From Phoronis australis (lineage: Eukaryota; Phoronida; Phoronidae), in NCBI GenBank assembly GCA_002633005.1, contig NMRA01000227.1, positions 105,571 to 169,570 on the forward strand: a stretch of 64,000 nt of DNA, read 5' to 3'. Both the position numbers and the translations under genes were made by a program. The first letter of the stretch is position 1; the number at the start of each line of letters is the position of its first letter. The notes beneath the pieces were generated by a model. It worked only from the letters and a program-made list of their open reading frames with translations. It had not been told where the DNA came from and did not search any database. Of the stretch, positions 26,101 through 32,902 are shown piece by piece.

Positions 26101-26255
26101 AGGCTAACAAGTGTAAATTCTGTTATTTAGGCAACTTGAATGCATACCATCCATCGGTTAAACATAGCCATTTCATACAGCTCCTTTTCTTTTTGCTGCA
26201 GAGTGAGAAAGAAGCGATTTTCAGAGATATCCTCATCGTAATGGTAGGCTTCCAT
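1..26255 (-). CDS. ANKRD27: ANKRD27/VARP: VPS9-domain ankyrin-repeat Rab21 GEF and retromer adaptor (3' end beyond window)
   Basis: Twenty exons splice with unbroken phase into about 872 residues (human protein about 1050). Order: N-terminal region starting MEAYHYDEDISENRFFLTLQ (human MALYDEDLLKNPFYLALQ), VPS9 domain about 235-385, first zinc-fingernail CHPLCSCDNC at 437-446, ankyrin block 1 about 466-632, a low-complexity linker 632-688, second fingernail CHPLCQCDKC at 721-730, ankyrin block 2 from about 736. In mammals VARP is a Rab21 exchange factor on endosomes, binds Rab32/38 and VAMP7 through the ankyrin region and VPS29 of retromer through the HPLCxCxxC motifs; the same roles are inferred here. 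Start: first ATG in frame, matching the human N-terminus. Missing: remaining ankyrin repeats and C-terminal tail. Introns are rich in minisatellites and transposons. Assignment is very secure; function is by homology. Confidence 0.96.
308..555. mobile_element. ~250-bp MITE, GGGGCCC terminal inverted repeats, copy 1
   Basis: Ends GGGGCCCACTCCAAGAAAAC and its inverse GTTTCTTGGAATGGGCCCC. The interior is TTAAG-rich and non-coding. A second copy of the same length lies at 40902-41151. It sits in the last visible ANKRD27 intron. Confidence 0.75.
935..1249 (-). CDS. ANKRD27: ANKRD27 exon 19 (ankyrin block 2, residues 736-840)
   Basis: The longest exon, 105 codons, phase 0-0, acceptor attacag, donor GTTAGC. 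Three ankyrin units are visible: NNDGNSLLHLSIVLGYLNLV, AQQTPLHLACQYVRIEMAEC and LGRTPLHYCAMKGADRAAHL. They correspond to human block 2. Confidence 0.95.
1345..2700 (-). mobile_element. Modular non-coding transposon copy (CTCF-like-motif family), intron of ANKRD27
   Basis: Repeated modules such as atggccactagatggtgc (about 1361), attgccactagggagcgc (about 1811) and aatggccactacgtggcac (about 2435), each followed by a segment like caaatttcatgaaaatcc. Ends near an imperfect palindrome around 2645-2690. No coding capacity. Boundaries approximate; module A near 1361 shows it starts before 1585. Confidence 0.65.
2700..3514. other. ANKRD27 intron 18 remainder, no gene seen
   Basis: AT-rich intronic sequence with a run of 12 G at 3121-3132 that could be a sequencing or replication slippage site. 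I see no exon-like open frame here. Confidence 0.5.
3515..3654 (-). CDS. ANKRD27: ANKRD27 exon 18 (zinc-fingernail 2, residues 689-735)
   Basis: Encodes DGDIEMVKFHLGWTEDELDE and later CHPLCQCDKCAPLQK; human has DGDLEMVRYLLEWTEEDLED and CHPLCQCPKCAPAQK. This is the second VPS29-binding zinc motif. Acceptor atttcag, donor GTTCTA, phase 2 to 0. Confidence 0.96.
3733..3916. repeat. 31-bp minisatellite, 6 copies
   Basis: Unit ctagtgaacccaccactcaa plus ctaatgaccag, starting at 3733 and stepping 31. Lies in the intron between ANKRD27 exons 17 and 18. Confidence 0.9.
4126..4295 (-). CDS. ANKRD27: ANKRD27 exon 17 (linker between ankyrin blocks, residues 632-689)
   Basis: Ser/Thr/Pro-rich sequence with low similarity to human until the end, where QKLFKAV joins exon 18 ADGDIEMV (human EKLLRAVADGDLEMV). 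In mammals the region around this linker helps clamp VAMP7. The donor is set at G|GTTAGT because this restores the conserved junction. Confidence 0.88.
4546..4793 (-). CDS. ANKRD27: ANKRD27 exon 16 (ankyrin repeats, residues 550-632)
   Basis: Encodes DWDDTPLHLAAKWGYVDIVE and ALLEHGASPQAQNRRKMTPL, matching human GDTPLHIAARWGYQGVIETL then LQNGASTEIQNRLKETPL. Acceptor atcttgtag, donor GTAAAC, exits phase 2. Confidence 0.96.
5165..5425. repeat. ~90-bp tandem triplication covering the 3' edge of ANKRD27 exon 15
   Basis: The motif aacattccaataac recurs at 5182, 5272 and 5361. Each unit includes about 38 bases of exon end and the donor. The two intronic copies have diverged in the exon-derived part but kept a donor, GTGAGT. 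Confidence 0.85.
5388..5480 (-). CDS. ANKRD27: ANKRD27 exon 15 (ankyrin repeat, residues 519-549)
   Basis: Encodes LAENDGNSPLHLASSHGHEE, human QDNNGNTPLHLACTYGHED. Phase 0-0. The donor is GTTAGT; the last ~38 exon bases plus the start of the intron are tandemly triplicated downstream with period about 90, and the decoy copies carry the stronger GTGAGT. Confidence 0.93.
5993..6073. repeat. 15-bp minisatellite, about 5 copies
   Basis: Unit tactaataactaaca; located immediately before a modular transposon in the intron between exons 14 and 15 of ANKRD27. Confidence 0.9.
6150..7660 (-). mobile_element. Full-length modular transposon (~1.5 kb) with CTCF-like motif array
   Basis: One end has gcgcccacgaatgcatc near 6174; the other is a hairpin, gcacccacatataaatatgt then gggcgcat, near 7625-7652. 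Between them ten modules carry CCA-(N)2-AG-N2-GGC type cores: 6235, 6303, 6430, 6566, 6707, 6865, 7012, 7158, 7319, 7464. They cycle as three types (A 6430/6865/7319; B 6566/7012/7464; C 6303/6707/7158) with a higher-order period of about 450 bp. No open frame suggests a transposase; it looks non-autonomous. Confidence 0.75.
8585..9397 (-). mobile_element. Modular transposon copy, diverged
   Basis: Shares the segment ggcatgtgcccaaagggcac (8598) with 1672 and ends at a decayed hairpin, cgaccacacatttatataag, near 9369. Modules with taggaggtgctg occur at about 8646 and 8911. Non-coding. Confidence 0.65.
9533..9672 (-). CDS. ANKRD27: ANKRD27 exon 14 (ankyrin repeats, residues 472-518)
   Basis: Encodes VVNATDYHGSTPLHLACQKG, almost identical to the human repeat MVNATDYHGATPLHLACQKG, in the block that binds Rab32/38 in mammals. 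Acceptor ccaccgcag, donor GTGAGT. Confidence 0.96.
10545..10685. repeat. Short inverted repeat
   Basis: tcaccgcgaga near 10552 and its inverse tctcgcggtga near 10663 could form a stem with a ~100-base loop. The local GC content is higher than in the surroundings. May be a small MITE. Confidence 0.4.
11114..11303 (-). CDS. ANKRD27: ANKRD27 exon 13 (zinc-fingernail 1, start of ankyrin block 1, residues 409-472)
   Basis: Contains CHPLCSCDNCEAL and TVFSRDDRGFT, nearly identical to human CHPLCFCDDCEKL and TPFSRDDRGHT. The Cys residues of HPLCxCxxC bind zinc and contact VPS29 in the mammalian protein. Acceptor tgcatacag, donor GTCTGT. Confidence 0.96.
11714..11880. repeat. ~92-bp tandem duplication, two diverged copies
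   Basis: attttgcctaacctaaacta and attttgcctaaactaaatta begin the two units; both end in agttaagaaag. Intronic. Confidence 0.7.
12172..12231 (-). CDS. ANKRD27: ANKRD27 exon 12 (residues 389-408)
   Basis: Sixty bases, phase 0-0, donor GTATTG, acceptor ending aatgaag. Encodes TPQRQLSGSSSNQGIEKFFQ, which joins exon 13 to give KFFQLAMEGDHDQLLQML, aligned with CLFKHIASGNQKEVERLL of human. Confidence 0.85.
13630..13770. repeat. ~35-bp degenerate minisatellite, 4 copies
   Basis: Units contain gttgagaatcagacctg or close variants, separated by acaagattcagat-like spacers. Confidence 0.75.
13886..13967 (-). CDS. ANKRD27: ANKRD27 exon 11 (end of VPS9 domain, residues 361-388)
   Basis: Encodes FYLASMEAAIEYVRSGQL, matching CLTSFEAAIEYIRQGSL in human. 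Acceptor tctttcag. The donor is the non-consensus GTTTGT after AAGTCAAGG, so the 3' edge is less certain than the rest. Confidence 0.88.
14081..14295. repeat. CAG/CTG trinucleotide array in ANKRD27 intron
   Basis: About 215 bases of CAG interrupted by CAT and AAG on the plus strand, so the ANKRD27 pre-mRNA carries CUG-rich repeats. The open frames across it (polyGln/His, polySer, polyLeu) are low-complexity by-products and not genes. Confidence 0.95.
14575..15420. other. Promoter-like or LTR-like island inside ANKRD27 intron, unassigned
   Basis: CG dinucleotides are more frequent than in the flanks. There is a TATA-like tatttaaa at about 14728, a donor-like GCT|GTAAGT near 14826, AATAAA at about 15314 and another donor-like ATG|GTAAGT near 15380. 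I found no matching terminal repeats or target duplication, so a solo LTR is only a guess. Confidence 0.25.
15612..15756 (-). CDS. ANKRD27: ANKRD27 exon 10 (VPS9 catalytic core, residues 313-361)
   Basis: Encodes TSDDLLPILVFLVVKADIPN then WLANLAYMTKFRF, the best-conserved VPS9 segment; it includes the conserved DD-P motif whose aspartate is required for exchange in Rabex-5. Acceptor atttcag, donor GTAAGT, phase 1 to 2. Confidence 0.96.
16010..16140 (-). CDS. ANKRD27: ANKRD27 exon 9 (VPS9 domain, residues 269-313)
   Basis: Acceptor attttctag. The donor is read as GTAAGT at 16009-16004, not the GT five bases earlier in transcription, because only this gives phase 1 and an open junction. Encodes TPLGKLSCLKRVISTLTQS, the VPS9 linker helix. 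Confidence 0.92.
16376..17053. repeat. 31-bp minisatellite, 22 copies
   Basis: Unit ccatgctgggctcatgaact plus aagtcaccagg; one unit near 16690 is shortened. Lies in the intron upstream of ANKRD27 exon 9. Confidence 0.95.
17054..18510. other. ANKRD27 intron 8 remainder, no gene seen
   Basis: AT-rich sequence with short open frames only (for example 102 codons at 17635) that show no domain or family resemblance. Confidence 0.5.
18511..18575. repeat. 11-bp minisatellite, about 6 copies
   Basis: Unit gtacaacgcga, with acgtg and atgtg variants. Confidence 0.85.
18776..18918 (-). CDS. ANKRD27: ANKRD27 exon 8 (residues 222-269, start of VPS9 domain)
   Basis: Acceptor attttcag, donor GTAAGT, exits phase 2. 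Contains DASFNKVNRNLADLQFKEL then IRPEF, matching human DAAFNKITRSLQDLQQKDI then VKPEF. This is the conserved entry to the VPS9 fold. Confidence 0.95.
19035..19203. repeat. ~90-bp tandem duplication, two copies
   Basis: Both units contain acaaccggtcaa, an agaggt motif and cacagtgtatac. Intronic. Confidence 0.75.
19297..19353 (-). CDS. ANKRD27: ANKRD27 exon 7 (residues 203-221)
   Basis: Nineteen codons, phase 0-0, acceptor cttctcag, donor GTATAT. Helical segment KANARHNKAYMDKIKVAVE leading into the VPS9 domain; human has KMLAKQEAQMNLMKQAVE. Confidence 0.9.
20215..20274 (-). CDS. ANKRD27: ANKRD27 exon 6 (residues 183-202)
   Basis: Twenty codons, phase 0-0, acceptor ttttacag, donor GTAAGT. DATQTLFTKAVQIVMKDSYL corresponds to human DSANALYTKCLQQLLRDSHL. 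Confidence 0.92.
20469..20841. mobile_element. ~370-bp MITE-like element
   Basis: Terminal inverted repeat aagccacattta at the left and taaatgtggctt at the right. Interior non-coding. No clear target duplication recognised. Confidence 0.5.
20919..21102. repeat. 23-bp minisatellite, 8 copies
   Basis: Unit cttgtctaagggttatgaag plus gac, exactly eight units. Confidence 0.95.
21517..21610. repeat. 41-bp tandem repeat, about 2.3 copies
   Basis: ccatttttgaga, then atgatgttctgatctttgtc; lies about 90 bases downstream of ANKRD27 exon 5. Confidence 0.85.
21699..21790 (-). CDS. ANKRD27: ANKRD27 exon 5 (residues 152-182)
   Basis: Acceptor tactttcag, donor GTGAGT. Encodes a basic amphipathic stretch ending SLRHHI, identical to the SLRHHI of human VARP ahead of the VPS9 domain. 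Confidence 0.93.
22010..22510. repeat. Degenerate minisatellite of ~25-45-bp units
   Basis: Core gggacattcactcca recurs more than ten times between spacers such as caggtgtatacatgcaggta. Unit length varies, suggesting repeated unequal exchange. Confidence 0.85.
22772..22866. repeat. ~27-bp minisatellite, 4 copies
   Basis: Unit core tttacaggtatatacctgaa. Directly abuts the 41-bp repeat that follows and shares tgtttaca with it. Confidence 0.8.
22866..23068. repeat. 41-bp minisatellite, 5 copies, ending at the ANKRD27 exon 4 donor
   Basis: Unit gtgtttacatgttcatcagt, then ggttacatacctccatgtgaa. The last unit holds the real exon edge CATGGAG|GTATGT (minus strand). The others reproduce the same seven exon bases and donor inside the intron. 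Confidence 0.92.
23062..23139 (-). CDS. ANKRD27: ANKRD27 exon 4 (residues 126-152)
   Basis: Acceptor caattttag, donor CATGGAG|GTATGT, phase 1 in and out. Encodes NSVPFTTLQTFDDCTDLLFG, similar to SDPFSLKTIEDVREFLG in human. Its 3' edge is the terminal unit of a 41-bp tandem repeat (22866-23068), giving four copies of the donor. Confidence 0.9.
23415..23565 (-). CDS. ANKRD27: ANKRD27 exon 3 (residues 76-126)
   Basis: Acceptor attgtag, donor GTTAGT, exits in phase 1. Encodes VRILFEETFFNLADESYRIL, aligned to [20 protein letters not shown] of human VARP. Confidence 0.94.
24277..24580. repeat. 42-bp minisatellite, 7 copies, with donor-like core
   Basis: Unit atcatcttaccccgaacgtc plus tactgagctaagtctcacaatc. 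On the minus (gene) strand each unit contains GG|GTAAGATG, a good 5' splice site, inside ANKRD27 intron 2. The 42-base period keeps a 14-residue frame open by chance. Confidence 0.93.
24775..24891 (-). CDS. ANKRD27: ANKRD27 exon 2 (residues 37-75)
   Basis: Acceptor ttttctag, donor GTAACT, phase 0 on both sides, 39 codons. Encodes ICVPCTSSLG, aligned to VLVPCKGSLS of human VARP. The donor is weak, whereas a 42-bp repeat 200-500 bp downstream offers many stronger ones. Confidence 0.92.
25745..25835. mobile_element. Fragment of GGCGGATC-type repeat
   Basis: cagtggcggatctaggatat, then a G/C-rich tail. The same motif, or its inverse, occurs near 28090, 32260, 40028 and 40335, so it is the end of a dispersed repeat. 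Confidence 0.5.
26148..26255 (-). CDS. ANKRD27: ANKRD27 exon 1 (residues 1-36, start codon)
   Basis: ATG at 26255-26253 followed by EAYHYDEDISENRFFLTLQ, matching the human N-terminus. Donor GTATGC follows an ATG codon; phase 0 into exon 2. A further 5' non-coding exon cannot be excluded. Confidence 0.9.
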
Positions 26256-27435
26256 CTTTCCAGTCTACTTCCTACTGTCAACTAATGGCATTCAGTTCCT
26301 CGTTATAGTTAACACAGTTCACTTAATCAGCACTCCACATTGACATCATCATTGCAATTAAATGTATCACTGCAGTCATAAATTACATTATTTACATAGT
26401 AATTATGACCTAAAAAGTGGTGATGATTTAGGCATGCCATTTCAGATATGGTCATACCCTTAGCAGACCAAGTTAGGCCACTAGTGGACAAGCATGTACA
26501 AGTTCATTTGACATCCTGGATCAGTCATCTGATTCATGTCTTTTAAACCAGGGCCTAGCCTAAGTCGGCCAACCATCTGACGGTCATTCACAACAGAGAA
26601 ACAAATCACTCGGTTATTTAAATAATGTAAAAAGACCAATAATCAGCCAGAAAGCTAATTTGGTGACCTGGAACGAAAAAACCACACACAAAAACCGATA
26701 AACGATCGGCGAAATGCGAAAGAAAACGCAAACATCAACTGGGTTGCAACTGGTTTGCTGTGCACATTGAACCTTTCACTAGGTGGCGCTCAAAACATTG
26801 CTAAAGATGTAAGTAAAAGCCAGAGATTTTTCAAAAATTCAATTATTCGTTACTTACTTGCTATCTTTAATTAAGTACCCATAACAGCCAGCAGTTAAAT
26901 ATAATGGCGAATTTAAAACCATTTTAAAAGACCAGTTCCAGAAAATGTTAGTGGATCGTTAAATGACCTTCACTTTTATTAAGATACGTCACACAAACTA
27001 CGAGTAAAGGAAGTGCTAGTGTTTTGCTCCTGAGAACTTTTCTGTTTGGTGTTTCAGTCTAACAGTTCTGGTGCGTAAGTGTTTTGTACACATGTTTCTG
27101 CCTGTCCACCAGAGTTTTTACCGTATTTCATTTAAAGCTGCAAATTGAAAACTCTCTCGGTGTTGGCTGGGCCAGTGACAGTGTGGTACACACACACTGG
27201 CCGTGACTGTGACTGTGTAATGTGTGTTTGAGCGTGAATTTCCGGTTCTTGCAGGTATAGAACCTCTCTGATTCACTTACGAGGTGGCAATTGCGTCTTG
27301 GTCAAGGGAATTTAAACATGTTCATCATATTCACAACTCTCCTCTCGGCCTGGAGAGTGTTGTTGCAGCCCAAACTGTGACTGTTGTATATACAGTGTCA
27401 CTGACACCGACTAGTAGTGACCGTCGGCGACGGTC
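26256..27435. other. Upstream region of ANKRD27, no further gene seen
   Basis: Likely promoter and 5' untranslated region of ANKRD27, but I cannot place the transcription start. It holds one isolated CTCF-like site and no open frame of note. Confidence 0.5.
26776..26790 (+). promoter_or_regulatory. Isolated CTCF-like site upstream of ANKRD27
   Basis: TCACTAGGTGGCGCT fits the bilaterian CTCF core CCASYAGRKGGCRSY except at the first base. It is 521 bases upstream of the ANKRD27 start codon and outside recognisable transposons. Binding is inferred from the motif alone. Confidence 0.35.
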
Positions 27436-28714
27436 ACTACTAGTGCTACTAGTCAGTAGTTGATTAGTACTACTAGTAGGGAGGACAACGTTTTTTTATT
27501 TTTTTTTACAATACCCATGTGTCGTACATTTTTGAAAAGCCCTTGGTGTGAGAAATGAAATGGTGCAAAAATCAGAAAAATTGGATGAGCGGTTGACGAG
27601 AAAATGGCCGTTGAAACGCGACGATTATGCGTAAAATATCTGCCTTTTTACATAATTTCGTAAAAAATAAAAGAATATACATGTGCTGCATATAAAAAGA
27701 TTCGTCTAATTGAGACAAACATGGTGGTGTGTATTATATAAAATTTGGATAGATTTCTACAGAGATATTGCTGTTTAAGTGTGTTGTTAGCATATAAAAC
27801 AGGCTCATCATGTTTGATGAAAACAATGGATTACACAGCTTAAAAGGTAAAGAGCAAAGACACCACATCAGCTCAGAAATAAATACATCTGAGCTAGGAG
27901 GAAATTTCACATCAAATCACAAGATCACATTGGTGGATTTGGGGGAGGGGGCAAGGGGGCCTGGCCCGTGGCCCCCCCTAAAACTCCCATATTTTATTTG
28001 GCAGTTTGAGGGTGCAAATATCTTACAGATAAAATCTTGCGCAATACTCTGCCCTGCCCCCTCCTATCTAAAAATCCTAGATCTGCCCCTGAATACTACT
28101 ACATGGGCAACACATCATTGCCTGACAGTGACAGGGGGCTGGGGGAGGCTATAGCTAGTCCCCACTTTTTTCAGTGCTGGGTGCCACCCATGTACTATTA
28201 GATCGTATCATGGCAAAAAAACATCAGAAAGTAGACAAAAGACCATTTGGGAAAACAAATCACTCTTAACATAAAGGATTTCATCATTTACGCAACAAAA
28301 ACTTTGTAACAGCTTTATTTCGAACGGTGAAGTTGCGATGCCATTGAACTTCAACGTAGCCGATGGTGGCGCTGACATGCGGCGACTTAGTGAACTAACG
28401 ACTGCTGTTTGAAAAATGCCANGATAGGAGGAACAAGAGGTACTTTTTCGAAAGTTGATCGCATGGCGGAAAATCATGCGCTAAAAAAAGCTTACAAAAA
28501 ATGATTTATCAGCGCTAATTTCAGACAAAAAGATTAAAAACTTACAAATAAAGACTAAGGTAACGATTTATAACACAAAATAGTCTTATAGTTACCTTTG
28601 AAGTCTGAAATCGGGTAATTTACCAACATGGGTTTTACACGGAGGCAGATATGGAGCACCGTGACCTACTTTTTGATTGTCCTCCCTACTACTAGTAGTA
28701 GTACTAGTAGTAGA
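27436..28714. mobile_element. Foldback-like element with ACTAGTAG-rich inverted ends
   Basis: Left end tactactagtagggaggaca (about 27470) and right end tgtcctccctactactagta (about 28679) are inverted copies. Just outside the left end is a perfect 17-bp-arm palindrome around gaccgtcggcgacggtc (27404-27438). A GGCGGATC-type repeat is inserted at about 27935-28098. One undetermined base at 28423. Confidence 0.55.
27935..28100. mobile_element. GGCGGATC-type repeat nested in the foldback element
   Basis: Starts tggatttgggggagggggca, passes a ggcccgtggcccccc segment, and ends ctagatctgcccctgaata, the inverse of the terminal motif at 25748. Confidence 0.5.
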
Positions 28715-29137
28715 AACGGTAAAGCTGCTGTAGGACCTTCGTATGCCAGAAGATTTTTGATGAATTATGCCTCACACTGACTAAAACACCAAAGTCACAT
28801 TGTAATAAGTATCTTTTGCCCATAGAGGGACACCTTAGGAAGCCTTCGTCCATCTCAAACAAATAGTCCCATAATTTCTTCAAACAGTCCTTCGCTCAGT
28901 TCTCAAAATCAGAAAGTGGCCATTTTTACACAGTGCATGCCAGGGGATATGACGTCATACCACCTGCTATGTGCAGTGTTAAAAATGGACATCGACGGCC
29001 TTCTAAGGTGTCCCTCTATGCACTATTTTTTAATCACTATGAGGTAAAATTTGCTGAAAAGCTTCCACCGCATGAAGCCCCTATAGGAGTTTCACCATCT
29101 GTAGTTCTAACTAGAGAAGGTGGTCACTGTCTACCTA
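28715..29137. mobile_element. Foldback transposon remnant of the 9-bp-TSD family
   Basis: Left part has gccagaagatttttgatgaa then ttatgcctcacactgac; the right end reads tagagaaggtggtcactgtc. Both match the ends of the complete copy at 58186-58923. The left terminus is lost. Confidence 0.55.
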
Positions 29138-29194
29138 TACTGATGCCTGCGTCAAAATAATTTGGCGCACTTCAATTTGGCGCGATTGGGGAGC

Positions 29195-29495
29195 TATTTC
29201 TAATGCCTGTGCCAAACTGAAGCTACTGTAAGCTCCCAAATTACTGCTAGTGATTTATAGGGATTTTTAACGGTTATTAATCAGAACTGAAATTGATGAC
29301 AATAAGTGCAGGGTGGTGTGTAATAGTTTCTCTGGACTCACTTCCCCATGTGATTAGTGCTTATGACCTGGATACCTGAGCACTCATTGTTGTCAATTTC
29401 AGTTCTGATGACTGTTAAAAATCCTATAAACCACTGGCAGTAATCTGAGAACTTACGGTAGCTTCAGTTTGGTGCAGGCATCAATTTAGCTCACC
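29195..29495. mobile_element. Foldback element with ~110-bp arms
   Basis: The arm with tgccaaactgaagctactgt (about 29211) and its inverse with acggtagcttcagtttggtg (about 29456) extend over about 110 bases each with some mismatches, around a ~70-base loop. Non-coding. Confidence 0.65.
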
Positions 29496-29564
29496 AACTT
29501 GCGCCAAATTAGTTTAGCACAGACATCAGTTTGGGCTGTATCAGTGCTACCATCTCAACTAACA

Positions 29565-29680
29565 GTAGAGATGGTGGCCATCCCTTAGGCCCTTCATACG
29601 CTGGAAGCTTTTTGGACGAATTATGCCTCAGATGGATTAAAGGTTCTAAGTCACTTTGCTATAATGGAATGCCAACTCTG
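29565..29680. mobile_element. Solo end of the 9-bp-TSD foldback family
   Basis: ttcatacgctggaagctttt, then gaattatgcctca as in 41955 and 58250. No partner end nearby. Confidence 0.5.
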
Positions 29681-31083
29681 ATCTTGCGGCGGCTGAGATT
29701 GTGCCTCGCATGACTGAGAGTTGTTTGCATTCGTTTGCTCTGGTGTGTGTACTTGATATGGAATTTACTGTCATAAAACTTTTCGCAACTCCGCTGTTTT
29801 ATAACTGAATTGCATAAGAGCTCTATTATTAGAAATCCCTTTGTCAGTTCTTGATGATTGTACCAGAAGCAAAAGATAAATAATTTAATTCATAAGGAAT
29901 TATCATTTCGCATGACTGACTGCTTTAAAAATATTTTTTAATTCCCTCTCACACGTGCTGTGGATAATTTAGTCAGACATTCATCCAAAATTATATACCT
30001 TTATATATTATAATTAATTGGTGCCATTCGATACAATTCAGTAAAAATTAAGAATGCAGTCATTTACGAAAAGTGCGATTAACTACTCCAAGTAGCTATC
30101 CAATATTTGCAGATTAAGGTTTTCTGATATATAAAATGTGGGCAAACATCACGTAGCTTTGAAATGTACTGTGGATAGGTCATCACAAAGGCTGCAGTGT
30201 AAGACGTCTTATAAAAGTGTAGAAATTAATTTTCTTCAGAAAGTAAAAGTTAGTAATTCTGATGCATATAATGTATGTATGTTACCGAGAACAAGAGATC
30301 TTGGAACACATTTTCATGATATGTTATGTAAAAGAAAGTGGACTGTAGTTTTATGCTAAAAGGCATTTTGAACTTATAGTTCTGAATGTGTGGTACAAAC
30401 AGGCCTTCATGCAGCGTACGTCCTGGGCGTCCATTTGGACGCCCTAGCACTAATGTGGACACTCTGGCAAGGACGCCCAATGTATCATTTGGACGCCCTG
30501 TCAATCAGAATTTCTCCAGTTTGGACACCCACATTGTAAGATTACTAAGACTCCCAGTTAATCGAAGAGAGAAGGTGGCCCTTTCAACTCAGAAAGAAAT
30601 ATACAATGTATTTCAAATGTTGCAATGTTCAAACTATTTTCAAAGTGTTTGGTAGACCTGTCAATCATTAGCACCTGTTTGGTTGCCAGAGTGTCTGCTT
30701 TCAGTACACTCATGTGCCACCGCAATTCTGTACTTTATATAGGGACATGGACCTTGCTCAACTCCAAACTGGTGTTTCAGAGCTGTAGTTTCATCTACTT
30801 CATCTTTTTTTGAAAACACCAAAAGCGAAATAAATGTCATTATTTTAATAATATGATGTGCCGCAAGAATATCCCCATTTAAAATGTTTGAGTTTTCGCC
30901 CGTTTCATGCTTTTGTATGTGCGTCTAAAATGGAGCAGCAGTGACACCTGTTGCCAAAATATAAACCACACATCATCTGTGCATTTTTCTTTTGTTGGTA
31001 ACTGCAGCTTTGATGACTCATTGTACAGAATATAAAGCTAGTGAAGTTGATATAATAAACTTTATAACAGAATTTGACTTGAG
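29680..31083. other. Intergenic sequence before the gap, no gene recognised
   Basis: Two short open frames (73 codons at 30138, 89 codons at 30386) carry no family signature. The second holds a repeated FGRP motif from an internal repeat of ggacgcc. They could be relics of a mobile element. I did not find RNF185 first-exon sequence here. Confidence 0.4.
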
Positions 31084-31802
31084 NNNNNNNNNNNNNNNNN
31101 NNNNNNNNNNNNNNNNNNNNNNNNNNNNNNNNNNNNNNNNNNNNNNNNNNNNNNNNNNNNNNNNNNNNNNNNNNNNNNNNNNNNNNNNNNNNNNNNNNNN
31201 NNNNNNNNNNNNNNNNNNNNNNNNNNNNNNNNNNNNNNNNNNNNNNNNNNNNNNNNNNNNNNNNNNNNNNNNNNNNNNNNNNNNNNNNNNNNNNNNNNNN
31301 NNNNNNNNNNNNNNNNNNNNNNNNNNNNNNNNNNNNNNNNNNNNNNNNNNNNNNNNNNNNNNNNNNNNNNNNNNNNNNNNNNNNNNNNNNNNNNNNNNNN
31401 NNNNNNNNNNNNNNNNNNNNNNNNNNNNNNNNNNNNNNNNNNNNNNNNNNNNNNNNNNNNNNNNNNNNNNNNNNNNNNNNNNNNNNNNNNNNNNNNNNNN
31501 NNNNNNNNNNNNNNNNNNNNNNNNNNNNNNNNNNNNNNNNNNNNNNNNNNNNNNNNNNNNNNNNNNNNNNNNNNNNNNNNNNNNNNNNNNNNNNNNNNNN
31601 NNNNNNNNNNNNNNNNNNNNNNNNNNNNNNNNNNNNNNNNNNNNNNNNNNNNNNNNNNNNNNNNNNNNNNNNNNNNNNNNNNNNNNNNNNNNNNNNNNNN
31701 NNNNNNNNNNNNNNNNNNNNNNNNNNNNNNNNNNNNNNNNNNNNNNNNNNNNNNNNNNNNNNNNNNNNNNNNNNNNNNNNNNNNNNNNNNNNNNNNNNNN
31801 NN
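31084..31802. other. Assembly gap, 719 N
   Basis: Run of undetermined bases; the true size is unknown. It lies 2.1 kb upstream of the first visible RNF185 exon and is the best candidate location for its missing 5' exon. Confidence 0.99.
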
Positions 31803-32204
31803 GCGATCATCTGATATTCAAGTTTTTACGCCCCGTCGGTGCTCCTTAATTATGCTCTTGAATATTTGGAAATTGTCTTAACCCCTGTATACACACCACA
31901 CTTTTTCGTATACGACTTTTCGTATGCTAAAAAAGGTGTGTGTAAGCAGATGTTCCAACAAAAATTTTTGCTGGTGGCGTGACTCATACCCAGATGCACA
32001 CAATATGGTTTCACGTTCATGTGACGAAATCGAGAAGGGTTTTTAATTATCTTAAGAAAAACTCCAGAGACATGTTAAGTGCCAGAAACTTACCAGGGTG
32101 CATGGAAATTTCACTATTTGGCTACAAAAACAAAAAAATATCTTACTCGGGAGGGGAAACCCCCCTCCCGACCTCCCCACGCTCGGCGCCACGCGCCTAG
32201 GATT

Positions 32205-32275
32205 CGACCTTGGCGGGAATCCTAAACCCCCTCCTTGGTGAAAACGTAGATCCGCCACTGAATCCTGTAGGGTAC
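32205..32275. mobile_element. Fragment of GGCGGATC-type repeat
   Basis: Contains aacgtagatccgccactgaa, the inverse of the terminal motif at 25745, preceded by G/C-rich tracts. Confidence 0.5.
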
Positions 32276-32902
32276 TCCTACAGAGGAAGTAAACAGGATG
32301 CGTCATTTGGAAGGGTGACTTTCTCACGACCAGTTTCTATGAAAGAGCGTCTTTTGTGACAAAATTCTGCAAGAAAGCTAAAAGCTACATAGAGGTTTCC
32401 TTTTTCAAACTATATTTTGCAGAATTCAGGATTCATTTTTAATACAGATCTGCACTTAAAACTTGTTGCAACATGTCATCTCTTTTTGTACTATTTCAGA
32501 CTTAATGGGGTAAAAACTTAATCAGTCTTAGAATCCCCTTTGAATGGGGTATGCAAGTGGAATTATGTGTTGTGTTTCTGAAACAAAGCCCATCAAAAGG
32601 GTGTCTGCTCAGTTGAAAACTCCATGTAAATGGGACTCTTTTTGTGTCCACTCTCTAAATGGATGGGTATCCTAAATTTCCAGCCTCAGCAAAAAGAGAG
32701 TCAAGTACCCTGAGATTTTGAATAACTAGTATAAGAAATTATTAATATCTTGAAATGAAGTATTATTATTGTATAGCTCCAGTGTCATTTTGTTGATACT
32801 GTTAAAGCCTTTCATCAATGAATTTTTTGTTTTTATGTATTGAGCAATCTAGATTCATTTGTTGTTTTCGCAATGTTTTAGCAAACACACAGAAATTTTA
32901 TT

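Noticed and set aside
30138-30359. 73-codon frame upstream of the gap as a gene
   Set aside because: Short, without recognisable motif or splice partners; could be a mobile-element relic.
30905-31849. Long frames of about 285-301 codons
   Set aside because: Almost entirely undetermined residues from the N gap.
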